DNA of 46,361 nucleotides. It comes from a virus. The stretch is taken from positions 1-46,361 of IMG/VR virus record IMGVR_UViG_3300007609_000039, one strand, 5' to 3'. A program made the position numbers and the translations under genes. Positions 18,059-26,700 of the stretch are shown here, piece by piece (position 1 is the first letter of the stretch; each line of letters opens with the position of its first letter). Below the pieces are notes generated by a model, which worked only from the letters and a program-made list of their open reading frames with translations, was not told where the DNA came from and did no database searches.

Positions 18059-18906
18059 AGGTAAGGTACTCTACGTTTCTAAATAACGAATACTACAACC
18101 AGTTCCTGGTTCTATATAAAAGCTTTCTACTTTACGAGCATAAACACCCTTTCAGAGTTTACAGCTGGAGCTTACTAGATGAAGATAAGAAGCAGAACCT
18201 TAGAGATATAGGTGTTGAGGTTGTAGATGTGGTTCAGGGTGACTGGAGCTTCACGACGTACTTTAGCTTATATGGTTTTAAGTGGAAGGGCTTGCTAGAA
18301 AGCGACTGTGACGTTGAAGTACTCCTTGATGCTGATACTTTATTTTTAGACAACCTTGACGATCTTGTAGAAGCCTATGCCAACTACGAACTGGTTGTTG
18401 TTCCTGAATACGTTAGCGGCGGCAGAGCTGGAAACTTATTTAATATAGGTCTTATGGTCTGCGGGAAAAGGAGCAAGTACCTTTTAGAAAAAAGTGTCCA
18501 GCGAATGATAGATCTTCCTTATAAGAACGGCACTGCTCCAAACACCGAAATGTTTTCTTTATGTGATATTGTACAGGAAGACAAGGTGAATGTACTTGAG
18601 CTAGACTACAAACACTATATGCATTTATGGGGAAACCATAAACTTAAGAAGACTTTGTCAGTTGAAAATGGTAAATTTGTTGTACAAAACGAGGATGGTA
18701 GCAGGGTAAGGTTCTACCACTTCACCACGCATATAGATCCGTACCAGGGCAGCAATGTACTGCGCTTCTCTTACGAAAGTAAAACAACTAACAGGATGTG
18801 GTTTAAGAGGTTCAACAACCCAGTTGGACTCATATACAACCACCTAGATGTAAATGAAGATTTTAATACAATTAAAGAAAGTCAAGAATCATGGTCGATA
18901 AAGTAA
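18055..18906 (+). CDS. Glycosyltransferase, GT8-like
   Basis: A 283-residue protein. The ATG at 18055 overlaps the preceding TGA (ATGA) and is preferred over a TTG nine bases earlier. The N-terminus (MKVRYSTFLNNEYYNQFLVL) resembles nucleotide-sugar binding folds. VEVLLDADTLFLDNLDDL, with DAD at residues 92-94, is a classic GT-A DxD motif, and 'LFNIGLMVCGKRSKYLLE', 'NTEMFSLCDI', 'YMHLWGN' and 'HFTTHIDPY' follow the GT8/glycogenin-like order with a C-terminal His for metal binding. It is a second sugar transferase in the tail cassette, so a disaccharide or two different sugars may be added. It overlaps the radical SAM gene by 16 bases, showing tight coupling. Substrate is unknown. Confidence 0.75.
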   Translation: MKVRYSTFLNNEYYNQFLVLYKSFLLYEHKHPFRVYSWSLLDEDKKQNLRDIGVEVVDVVQGDWSFTTYFSLYGFKWKGLLESDCDVEVLLDADTLFLDNLDDLVEAYANYELVVVPEYVSGGRAGNLFNIGLMVCGKRSKYLLEKSVQRMIDLPYKNGTAPNTEMFSLCDIVQEDKVNVLELDYKHYMHLWGNHKLKKTLSVENGKFVVQNEDGSRVRFYHFTTHIDPYQGSNVLRFSYESKTTNRMWFKRFNNPVGLIYNHLDVNEDFNTIKESQESWSIK

Positions 18907-19817
18907 GGTACGCTCAGATAGATCCTAACGGGTTATGTAACGCTGGATGTTGGTTCTGTCCAGTCGCTTATCACGGAAATCCTAAGGAGTCTGTAAACCA
19001 GATGTCTCCTGAAGATTTTAGGAATGTTATACAGCAGATACACGAGAACAAGGGCGGCATAGTTTCTGAGCAGTTCAATGGTATCTATACCTCTCACTAC
19101 AATGAGGCACTTATATACGCCTACTTCGAGGAGATGCTAGAAACGCTTAGAGAGTTTAGGCTAGGTATGGTTGTGCTTACTAACGGTACACCACTTACCC
19201 CTGCGAAAACGGATATCATAAACAAGTACCAAGACGTGGTGTGGGGAGTATGCGTTAACGCACCTATATGGACAGACGCTGAGCTTTTTGAGAAGCGAAC
19301 CAATATGAAGCAGCAGCTATTCTCTAGGCTAAACGAAAACGTAAGGTACGCTGCAGATAACTTTAAAAATAAGAACCTACTGTCTATTCAGATCAACGGT
19401 CACGACAGGGAGTCTGGAGCGCTAAAGGGTCCTAAGTTTCCTGATATATCCGCTACAGAGCTAGATGAACAGGTTGCCGCCGCTAAAGCGCTATTCCCTA
19501 ACGTAAACGTATTCAAGCAGCCGCACCTAATAGATAGAGCTGGACTCATTGATGACTATATTTCATCTTCTCCGTTTATTAAGAAGGATAAAAAAGTTAT
19601 AGGGTGCCAAGGTAAAAGAGATACAGAGTGGCTTCACATCAACGCTAACTCAGAGCTATTTTTATGCTGTAACGACTACCATATGGAGCATAAGTACGGT
19701 AGCTTGAAGGAAAATAGTTTACAGGATCTGTGGATGAGCGATAAGCATAAGGAGGTTCTAAACCACGCCTGGGGTACTATATGTGCTCAGTGTACGTCCG
19801 CTATATGGGAGGCATAG
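18891..19817 (+). CDS. Radical SAM enzyme with SPASM/twitch-like Cys tail
   Basis: A 308-residue protein. C16, C20 and C23 in 'GLCNAGCWFC' form the CxxxCxxC motif that holds the SAM-cleaving [4Fe-4S] cluster. Further elements fit the radical SAM barrel (GIVSEQFNGIYTSHYNEALI, VVLTNGTPLT). C-terminal Cys residues at 239, 259, 260, 298 and 301, within GCQGKR, LFLCCND and ICAQC, fit a SPASM or twitch auxiliary cluster domain, which is common in enzymes that modify peptides, proteins or sugars. The gene overlaps the second glycosyltransferase and ends before a promoter that starts another Thr-linker tail gene. A role in modifying the tail protein or its sugars is plausible but inferred. Radical SAM enzymes are uncommon in phage tail modules. 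Confidence 0.85.
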   Translation: MVDKVRYAQIDPNGLCNAGCWFCPVAYHGNPKESVNQMSPEDFRNVIQQIHENKGGIVSEQFNGIYTSHYNEALIYAYFEEMLETLREFRLGMVVLTNGTPLTPAKTDIINKYQDVVWGVCVNAPIWTDAELFEKRTNMKQQLFSRLNENVRYAADNFKNKNLLSIQINGHDRESGALKGPKFPDISATELDEQVAAAKALFPNVNVFKQPHLIDRAGLIDDYISSSPFIKKDKKVIGCQGKRDTEWLHINANSELFLCCNDYHMEHKYGSLKENSLQDLWMSDKHKEVLNHAWGTICAQCTSAIWEA

Positions 19818-19831
19818 TCCCTACAATTAAC

Positions 19832-19839
19832 TATCTTTG
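19832..19839 (+). promoter_or_regulatory. Promoter box TATCTTTG with conserved leader
   Basis: A perfect TAnnTTTG followed by CTTAAAATATT, nearly identical to the leader at 9395. It lies 17 bases before the GTG start at 19857, in the only gap of this cassette. Confidence 0.65.
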
Positions 19840-19856
19840 CTTAAAATATTTGTATA

Positions 19857-20912
19857 GTGGCTAATACAGGCATAAAGAACGTATTGACCTTAAGGAAGTA
19901 TGTGAACGGGATGGCTACCAGTGAAGTTAAGAACAACGTAGCCGGCGATCCTGACTACATAGCTCCGTACCAAGATTTAGTAGACTGCCCTACAGTAATA
20001 GCAACAACCACTACTACGTCATCAACAACCACCAGCACTACCGGTACTCCTCCATCTACTACCGTAGATATTACAGGTGTTACTGCACCTATAGTTCAGG
20101 GAGATGTAGACAACTACGGCGCTACCGTAGGTGGAACCACTACCGGAGATATTACCTACACCTGGAGAGTGACTAAGGGTGAAATAACAGGCGGCACCTA
20201 CGACGGTTCACTTAGAAGTGTTTTAACGGGTACCGCTGCATCTGTCCCTGACATAGAAGTAACCTGGGGTCTTTACGGAACGGGGGCTGGTCTTATAGAG
20301 CTTGATGTCACTAGAGGTGGCGTAAGCAACTCGGACTCTGAAGCTGTAAACGTACTACCTCTTTACTATATATTCAACGCGTGTGACGGTGGAACAACTG
20401 TCATAGATCAGCTATCTACACCACCTACAATGGATCAAGGCTTAGGTCAAAGGTATGCAGACCTGTCTCAGCAAACAGCAGTATACTACGTGTGGTCTGG
20501 ATTCACTCAAGCTGACTCTAGTGGATACCCTGTGGTAGATCTTCAAGCAGTTACACCAACGGCTTACGGATGCCCTAGCACATCTACTACTACATTAGCC
20601 CCTGAGAGTATTACGATCACTGGACCATTTACCGCAGCGAGCGCTGGCGAATCTGGCATAGAGTATACTGTAACCACTGTATATCCAACCACCGAGTGGG
20701 TGCTAACAGATCAAGCTTTAGCTGAGTTTACCCCTGTAGATATAACGATCACCACATCTACATCAGGAACTGGAACCGCAACGTTTGAGGTTACCTTTGG
20801 TCCGTACAACGGAGATGGAACAGAGACCCTAAGATCTCAGATCATAGCTACATCAGGTAACGTTACTCCGCAGGTGTCTGGAACTATAGAAATAACTCAA
20901 GGACCAAGCTAG
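19857..20912 (+). CDS. Secondary tail protein with Thr linker, Ig-like and BACON-like domains
   Basis: A 351-residue protein with a GTG start placed 17 bases after a promoter box. A short N-terminal domain (MANTGIKNVLTLRKYVNGMA, ending VDCPT) may attach it to the tail. A Thr/Ser linker (TTTTSSTTTSTTGTPPSTT) comes next, then an Ig/PKD-like domain (VDITGVTAPIVQGD... ITYTWRVTKGEITGG), a YYIFNACDGGTTV...GCP module (about 20362-20577) and a BACON-like domain (ESITITGPF... ETLRSQIIATSG... IEITQGPS). All three modules are homologous to modules of the 2047-residue protein. BACON domains are known in crAss-like phages and are thought to bind glycans or mucin. It is probably a tail-surface or receptor-binding accessory protein, and a second candidate substrate for the neighbouring glycosyltransferases. 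Confidence 0.75.
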   Translation: MANTGIKNVLTLRKYVNGMATSEVKNNVAGDPDYIAPYQDLVDCPTVIATTTTTSSTTTSTTGTPPSTTVDITGVTAPIVQGDVDNYGATVGGTTTGDITYTWRVTKGEITGGTYDGSLRSVLTGTAASVPDIEVTWGLYGTGAGLIELDVTRGGVSNSDSEAVNVLPLYYIFNACDGGTTVIDQLSTPPTMDQGLGQRYADLSQQTAVYYVWSGFTQADSSGYPVVDLQAVTPTAYGCPSTSTTTLAPESITITGPFTAASAGESGIEYTVTTVYPTTEWVLTDQALAEFTPVDITITTSTSGTGTATFEVTFGPYNGDGTETLRSQIIATSGNVTPQVSGTIEITQGPS

Positions 20913-20918
20913 AGAACT

Positions 20919-21650
20919 ATGTCTTATACACTAAGCTACGACGAAAAAGTAAACGGATGGGTTTCATTCTTCTCCTACCAGCCGGAGATGATGGTCAACC
21001 TTAACAACGATATGTATAGCTTCAAGAACGGACAGCTTTATATACACGAGCAGGAGAGCTCTACCAGAAACTCGTTCTACGGACAGCCTTCAGAACCCAC
21101 AACCGTTGAGGTCATCATGAACGCATCACCTTCAGAGGTTAAGATATTCAAGACCATAGAGCTAGAGGGATTCTCTTGTAACTGGGACGTAGAGATAGAT
21201 ACCAACCTAATATCAGGTCACGTGTCTAAGGAGTCGTTTAAGGATAAGGAGGGTATCTGCTACGAGTACATCAAAAGAAACGAGGAAGATGTACTGGACA
21301 CAAAACTACTGTCCGTACAAGGTGTAGGTGAGGTTTCATCTGTAAGCGGATCTACCGTTAACTTTACATCGGTACCTAACAACATCAACGTAGGGGACTC
21401 TCTCTACTACCAGGTCATAGGAACCCCAGTAAAGGTAGGAACAATAACAGCGGTCACAGGCACCTCTGTATCAGTTGGTTCTGTACTGTCCTCTCCGTCT
21501 GTAGGCAGCTTTGCTTTCGCGGCTAAGTCGTCTGTAGCTGAGAGCTATGGTCTAAAGGGATACTACGCTAGCGTTAAGCTAACCAACGAAGACACAGGAC
21601 CTGTAGAGCTATTCGCCGTAAACAGTGAGATCATCAAAAGTTTCCTCTAA
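20919..21650 (+). CDS. Tail/muzzle-associated structural protein
   Basis: A 243-residue protein six bases after the preceding stop. It starts MSYTLSYDEKVNGWVSFFSY and continues with 'NNDMYSFKNGQLYIHEQE' and a 'RNSFYGQPSEPTTVEVIMN' segment. This pattern is seen in crAss-like and Cellulophaga phage tail proteins, sometimes fused to the muzzle protein. Residues 140-200 form an inserted Val/Ser/Gly-rich beta domain (GEVSSVSGSTVNFTSVPNNI) resembling small tail beta-barrels. It is probably part of the tail nozzle or its fibre-attachment site. No catalytic motif is visible. The assignment is by family resemblance and position. Confidence 0.68.
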   Translation: MSYTLSYDEKVNGWVSFFSYQPEMMVNLNNDMYSFKNGQLYIHEQESSTRNSFYGQPSEPTTVEVIMNASPSEVKIFKTIELEGFSCNWDVEIDTNLISGHVSKESFKDKEGICYEYIKRNEEDVLDTKLLSVQGVGEVSSVSGSTVNFTSVPNNINVGDSLYYQVIGTPVKVGTITAVTGTSVSVGSVLSSPSVGSFAFAAKSSVAESYGLKGYYASVKLTNEDTGPVELFAVNSEIIKSFL

Positions 21651-21656
21651 TATTAG

Positions 21657-21664
21657 TATCTTTG
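21657..21664 (+). promoter_or_regulatory. Promoter box TATCTTTG before cargo genes
   Basis: A perfect TAnnTTTG, 20 bases before the ATG at 21685, in the 34-base gap after the tail gene. The leader is AT-rich (TTGATATAATATAAAGTAT). It would drive the internal virion protein genes. Confidence 0.6.
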
Positions 21665-21684
21665 CTTGATATAATATAAAGTAT

Positions 21685-22365
21685 ATGGCAATACCATTGA
21701 TAGTTGCAGCAGGTGTAGCCGCAGCAGGTTCTATAGCACAAGCGGTCAGTGGAGCTACTAGAGCAAGCCGAGCAAGAAAGGCGCTTGAAAATTTCCAGAG
21801 ACAGGAGCTAAGAAATGTTACCGAAGGGATGAGGATATCTACCTTAGGCGCAGAGCTACAGACACAAGAAGCACAGAGAAGATTTGCTACAAGCGTTGAG
21901 GCGCTTAGATCAGGCGGTGTTCGTGGTCTTGTAGGTGGACTTGGAGCTGTGGAACAGCAACAACAAGCAGCACAGCAACAGATAGCAACAGGTTTAGATG
22001 TACAGCAACAACAGATCGAGCAGATGAGAGCTCAGGATGAAGCCAATGTAAGAGCTATGCAGGAGCAGAGAGAGTCTTCTCAGATAGCGGGACTTGGAGC
22101 CGAGATGGCTGCAGGTAGACAGCAAGTTCAAGCTGGGTTACAGGGACTTGTTCAGACAGGTTTATCAGCAGCTACCATGGGATTAGGTTCAGCAGCAGGA
22201 GCAGCCTCTGGGGCGCAAGCAGCTGCAGGAGGAACAAATTTTACAGGACTTATGTCAACAGCTCAACAAGCATCGAACATACTTCAACAAGGAGTTCAGT
22301 TGCCGTCAGCATTCACAACTCCTAGAACAGCTATCCCTTTACCGAATCCTACAAGAAACCAATAG
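21685..22365 (+). CDS. Internal virion (cargo/ejection) protein, Gln/Ala-rich
   Basis: A 226-residue protein. The N-terminus (MAIPLIVAAGVAAAGSIAQA) is a hydrophobic Ala/Gly-rich segment able to insert into a membrane. The middle is a Gln/Glu-rich amphipathic helix (VEQQQQAAQQQIATGLDVQQ), and the C-terminus is again Ala/Gly-rich (GLGSAAGAASGAQAAAGGT) ending in Pro/Arg. This is the profile of podoviral ejection proteins such as T7 gp14 or P22 gp7, which leave the capsid ahead of DNA and form a channel through the cell envelope. It directly precedes two larger cargo genes, repeating the small-medium-giant order of ejection proteins. The assignment is by composition and order, not by motif. Confidence 0.72.
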   Translation: MAIPLIVAAGVAAAGSIAQAVSGATRASRARKALENFQRQELRNVTEGMRISTLGAELQTQEAQRRFATSVEALRSGGVRGLVGGLGAVEQQQQAAQQQIATGLDVQQQQIEQMRAQDEANVRAMQEQRESSQIAGLGAEMAAGRQQVQAGLQGLVQTGLSAATMGLGSAAGAASGAQAAAGGTNFTGLMSTAQQASNILQQGVQLPSAFTTPRTAIPLPNPTRNQ

Positions 22366-23700
22366 ATGGCAGCGAACAGCGGAGCATATTACGAAGGTCT
22401 ACAGTACGCCAGTCAGGGTGTACAGCCTGTTAATTTTGGAGAGCTCTCTATGGGTTTTGCCAAGATAATGGAGGACAAACGTCTAGAGGAGAAGAGAGAT
22501 AGAGAGAAGCGTGAGGCTACTCAGATGGAGATGACCCGACTCTTCGGGGAAGAGATCTACTCAGCTTTTGACGGCACTGGCCTAGCCGATATAGATATCG
22601 TTAACGCAAAGATCAAGGACTCTATCGTAGCGAGAGCTAACGTAATCAATAGTATGTACGATAAGGGTGAGCTCACTAACCCGCAGATGATGCAGGAGAT
22701 GGTGAAGCTGAACGCTCAGTCAAATAAGTACGCTTCGTTTGCTAACTCTATATCTACCAAGGTAGAAGAGATACAGGAACTTGGTGGCAACGCCTCTGAG
22801 TACACTACGTTGATGCTAGAAAGAATCGACGACCTAATGAAGAACGCGTCTCCTGTTATGGATAACGCTGGAAACCTTAAGTTCCTAACCAAGGACGGTG
22901 ACGCTGTGGTTTCTAATCCATTCAATGAGCTTGAGAGACTTCTAGATGTACGTCAGAAGTACGATACCACTCCTGTTATTGAGAGTATCATTAAGTCAAG
23001 AGGTAAAGAGCGAGTTACTGAAGGAGGTGCCGTTGTAGAGAAGCTTGTTGATCTAAACGAGAACGATGAGAAGGCGATCAGAGATATAGTTAATACCTTA
23101 GACGACGCCGACAAGTTTGATATCGCTATGAGAGCAGGAGTTGAGGTTAAGAGAGACCCTAGCTCTGTGTTTAAGATCCTAAACCAAGACGAGGTTGACA
23201 GTGGCATTGTAACATATATGAAAGACCTTGCCAAGGGACGCATCGATCAGATGAAGACCGTAGACGAGGTTGCTGGAGAACAACTTTCTATGCAACTAAA
23301 CCAAGATTACAGAGCAGCTCAGAAGTTCGCTAAAGAAAATCAAGGTGCCGTCGTTAATGTCGTAGGAGATAAAGAAGAAGATCAAGAGATACAGGTATTC
23401 CCAGCTCCAGGCAAGAATGTACTTGTTAAGTCTATTATAGTAGATAATAACGCTATACCTACAGCAAACATTGGAAGATATGTAGTTGATAAGGATGGCA
23501 ATCATAAGGCGACTATAAGTTACGTCACAACTAAAGAGGTACCGCCTGAACAAGGGAGAGGCCCTTCAACACTTAAGGAGGTTACTACCACAGAAGACAT
23601 AACGATCACAGACCCTGGAACTATAAACCAGATAAGAACTCAGTTTGGCTTAGACCCTATTAAAGAGGTGGCAGCTCCATCTAAACGTAAACCATACTAA
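22366..23700 (+). CDS. Internal virion protein, helical
   Basis: A 444-residue protein that begins right after the preceding stop; its last base is the first base of the next ATG. It is mainly charged helix: residues 25-60 (FAKIMEDKRLEEKRDREKRE) and 95-240 are coiled-coil-like, while residues 330-440 contain short beta segments and end in a basic KRKPY. It is not recognised as an enzyme. Position between the Gln/Ala-rich ejection protein and the giant injected protein, and the absence of signal or membrane segments, suggest a structural capsid core or ejection component comparable with T7 gp15. Confidence 0.65.
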   Translation: MAANSGAYYEGLQYASQGVQPVNFGELSMGFAKIMEDKRLEEKRDREKREATQMEMTRLFGEEIYSAFDGTGLADIDIVNAKIKDSIVARANVINSMYDKGELTNPQMMQEMVKLNAQSNKYASFANSISTKVEEIQELGGNASEYTTLMLERIDDLMKNASPVMDNAGNLKFLTKDGDAVVSNPFNELERLLDVRQKYDTTPVIESIIKSRGKERVTEGGAVVEKLVDLNENDEKAIRDIVNTLDDADKFDIAMRAGVEVKRDPSSVFKILNQDEVDSGIVTYMKDLAKGRIDQMKTVDEVAGEQLSMQLNQDYRAAQKFAKENQGAVVNVVGDKEEDQEIQVFPAPGKNVLVKSIIVDNNAIPTANIGRYVVDKDGNHKATISYVTTKEVPPEQGRGPSTLKEVTTTEDITITDPGTINQIRTQFGLDPIKEVAAPSKRKPY

Positions 23701-26700
23701 TGAACGAAGAGATCTTAAAAAAGTTATACGAAAGCGCTACTTCTGTTTTCGATATGCCTAACTACGATCAGTTTGTCTTGGATATGCAGGACGAAACAAA
23801 GTTAGACGTTTTTAGAAATAGTATGTCTGAGCATTATGATATGCCAGAGATGAATCAGCTAAAAGCTGACCTCGGTTTCGTAAAAAAAAAAGAAGATACG
23901 GAGTTACCTTCAGAGGATGGTTTATCGGAGCCTCAAGACTCTGAGTTCGTTAAGAAATTTAAGTCTACGGGACTCGCTACTCTATCGAATATAACTAGGA
24001 TCCCTTCCTACCTACAGGAGCAGGTTATAACAGTAGCCGCTGCATTTGATCCTGAGCTCAAGAAAACACTAGACGAGATGTCCTTCGAGGAGCGTGAGCG
24101 CACCTTCGAAACTATGGCTAATATAAGTGGCCAATTTGCTGCAGGAACAGCTGCAAGAGAGGCTTCTGAAAACCTAAGAGTAAGATCGAACGAGATAGCT
24201 GAGACATTCAAGCAGTACGATCAGACCATAACAGAAGACATCGCCGACCTTAAACTCGGTCAGGCTACAGCAAGATTATTCTCAGAAGTAGGTGGTGCTA
24301 TACCATCGATAATGCAAGCCTTTATTCCTGGTGTAGGTATAGCTTCTATAGCGGCTGGAACAGCTGCAGAGAAAAGTAGAGAGCTGCAGGAAGAAGGTGC
24401 TGATCTTGGGCTAAAAACATCTGCTACAGCTGCGTTATATGGAGCTGCGGAAGGAGCTCTAGAAACGGTAACCAGAGGTATAGGTAAGAAATTCTTCAAG
24501 TCCCTTGCAGGAAAGTCTAGCGAATTTATTGAAGGTACACTTAATAGCTTCTTTAAAGAAACAGCTAAGGACTTCGCGCTAGAGGGTAGCTCGGAGCTCG
24601 GTACAGAGCTTTTACAGAATCTTACAGACCTAGCTATACAGGGTGATGAGGAAGCATTCGACAAGAAGTGGCAGGAGTACGCAGATATATTTATCATAGG
24701 TGGTCTCGCTACAGCACCTATCAGTGGAGCTACTCAAGGAGCTAATATAACAAGACAGACACTTCAGAAGAGAGCTATCGATAGAAAACTTGAGACATCT
24801 AAGTACGACGATCTTGTGGATATGTTCAGTAACCCTGAGGTAGATCAAGATACAGAGGACCTAGCTGTACCGCAGACAAAGAAGTTCTTAAAGTTCCAGC
24901 TTGATCAGAAGGTGTTGGATGGAGATATCACTCGTGAAGACGCTGATAAGGCGCTAAAGAACTATGAGGATGCTACATATATTAAGAACGAGTTCAGTGG
25001 TCTAGAGATACCAACCGAGAACAGATCTAAGGTAGCTGCATTGCTACTAGAGAAACGCGATCTAAAATCTAAGATAGCAGGAAAAGAACCAGCCCTTGTG
25101 TCTAAGGAGATCGAAAGATTCCAGAGCATAGATGGAGAGATAAAGTCATTGCTAGAGGCAGCTCCTGCCGTAGCAGAGACCGAAATAGAACAAGCTGCTC
25201 CTGCTGTAGCACCAACCGTAACTCAGCAAGCACCTCAGACGGTAGAAGAGGCTCTTAACAGACCTGTCACGTTAACGTCTTTAGGAGGATCAGCTCTAGA
25301 AACTCCAATCGAAGGAGACCTATACGTAGAGGGTCAGCAGGTAGTTGTAGAGGACGAAGCTGGAAACATAACAGAGCTAGGTAACGTAGATGAGATATCA
25401 TCTAGCACGCTTGAGTCTATTGGTATTCAGGTAGCAGAGCCAGCCGTTAAGCCTATGACCGACGGTAACCTTATGTTCGAGGACAGGTTGCTTATCAGCG
25501 ACAAGAAAGGTATCAAGAGAAACAAGAGAGGTGAAATATCTCGCGTAACCCTTCGTGAGGAAGGTGGAGCTTTCGTAACTTTACGCGGAGCTAACGCTGA
25601 GCAGGCAGCCTATCAGATACTACTAAGAGAAGCCACCTCACCAGAGCAGGCTGAATTTATAAACCAACAACTAGAACAGGATGAAGAATTCCAAAACGAA
25701 TTTAGAGAAGCTACAGAGCCTACCGCTCCAGAAGCAGCTCAAGTACCTCAGCAAGTTGCAGGAAACAGGCTCAGAAACGAGCCCCTACCGGACGCGACAA
25801 GAATTAGCGATAAGCTTGCAGAAAGAACTGGCAGAGATCGACCAAGAACTGAAAACCTTAAGAGGTTAGACGAGGAGAAGTCTAAAAGAATATCTGACGC
25901 GTTTGACGCGTTAACAGAGACCCCTGCTGATCCGAGAACCGTAGAGTCTTATGAAGCGCTAGCTAACGAGACCTTAGAGCAGTACCAGTCTATTATAGAT
26001 GAGGGATACAGCGTGATCATTGATAACGCAGAGCCTTACGAGAACTCTCAGGACATGATAAGTGACCTCAGGGACAACAAGAGAATGAAGATATTCTCTA
26101 CGGAGGCTGGGTTCGGAGACACAGCTATCACAGAAGAGCAGAGAGCTTCTAACCCAATGCTCAGAGACAGTGGCCTTACCGACGCTAACGGTCAACCGCT
26201 GCTTGTAAACGACGTATTTAGATTCGTACACGACTTCTTTGGACACGCCAAGGTAGGAAACTCATTTGGTCCAAGAGGAGAAGAGATCGCCTGGCAGGTA
26301 CACTCTCAGATGTACTCACCTACAGCCAGAAGAGCGATGACCACAGAGACAAGGGGACAGAACTCTTGGGTTAACTTTTCTGGCGTAAACGACAAAGCTT
26401 TCGCTATAAGAGATGAAGCTAGAGCTCTAAGAGCTGAGGCTAATAGAACCACTGATGTAAACGAAAAGATCCGACTACTAGAGGAGGCTAAGAAGAAAAC
26501 CGAGCAAGCCTACGACACCATGAAGTTCGCTGACCAGAAGATCGGTCTACTTCCTGATGAGTTCGTATTCGAGGAGGTAACTCAGGATCCTATTCAGGTA
26601 GAGGTAGATAAGCTATCAGATATACTAGGAACCAAGAACGTTCAAGAACGTGTAGATAATGCCGTTAAGGCGCTATCTAAAATCGCTCCAGATGTACAGT

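Noticed and set aside
26552-26585. CTGATGA on the plus strand as a second hammerhead core
   Set aside because: Inside coding sequence, no GAAA after a closing stem and no stem I partner.
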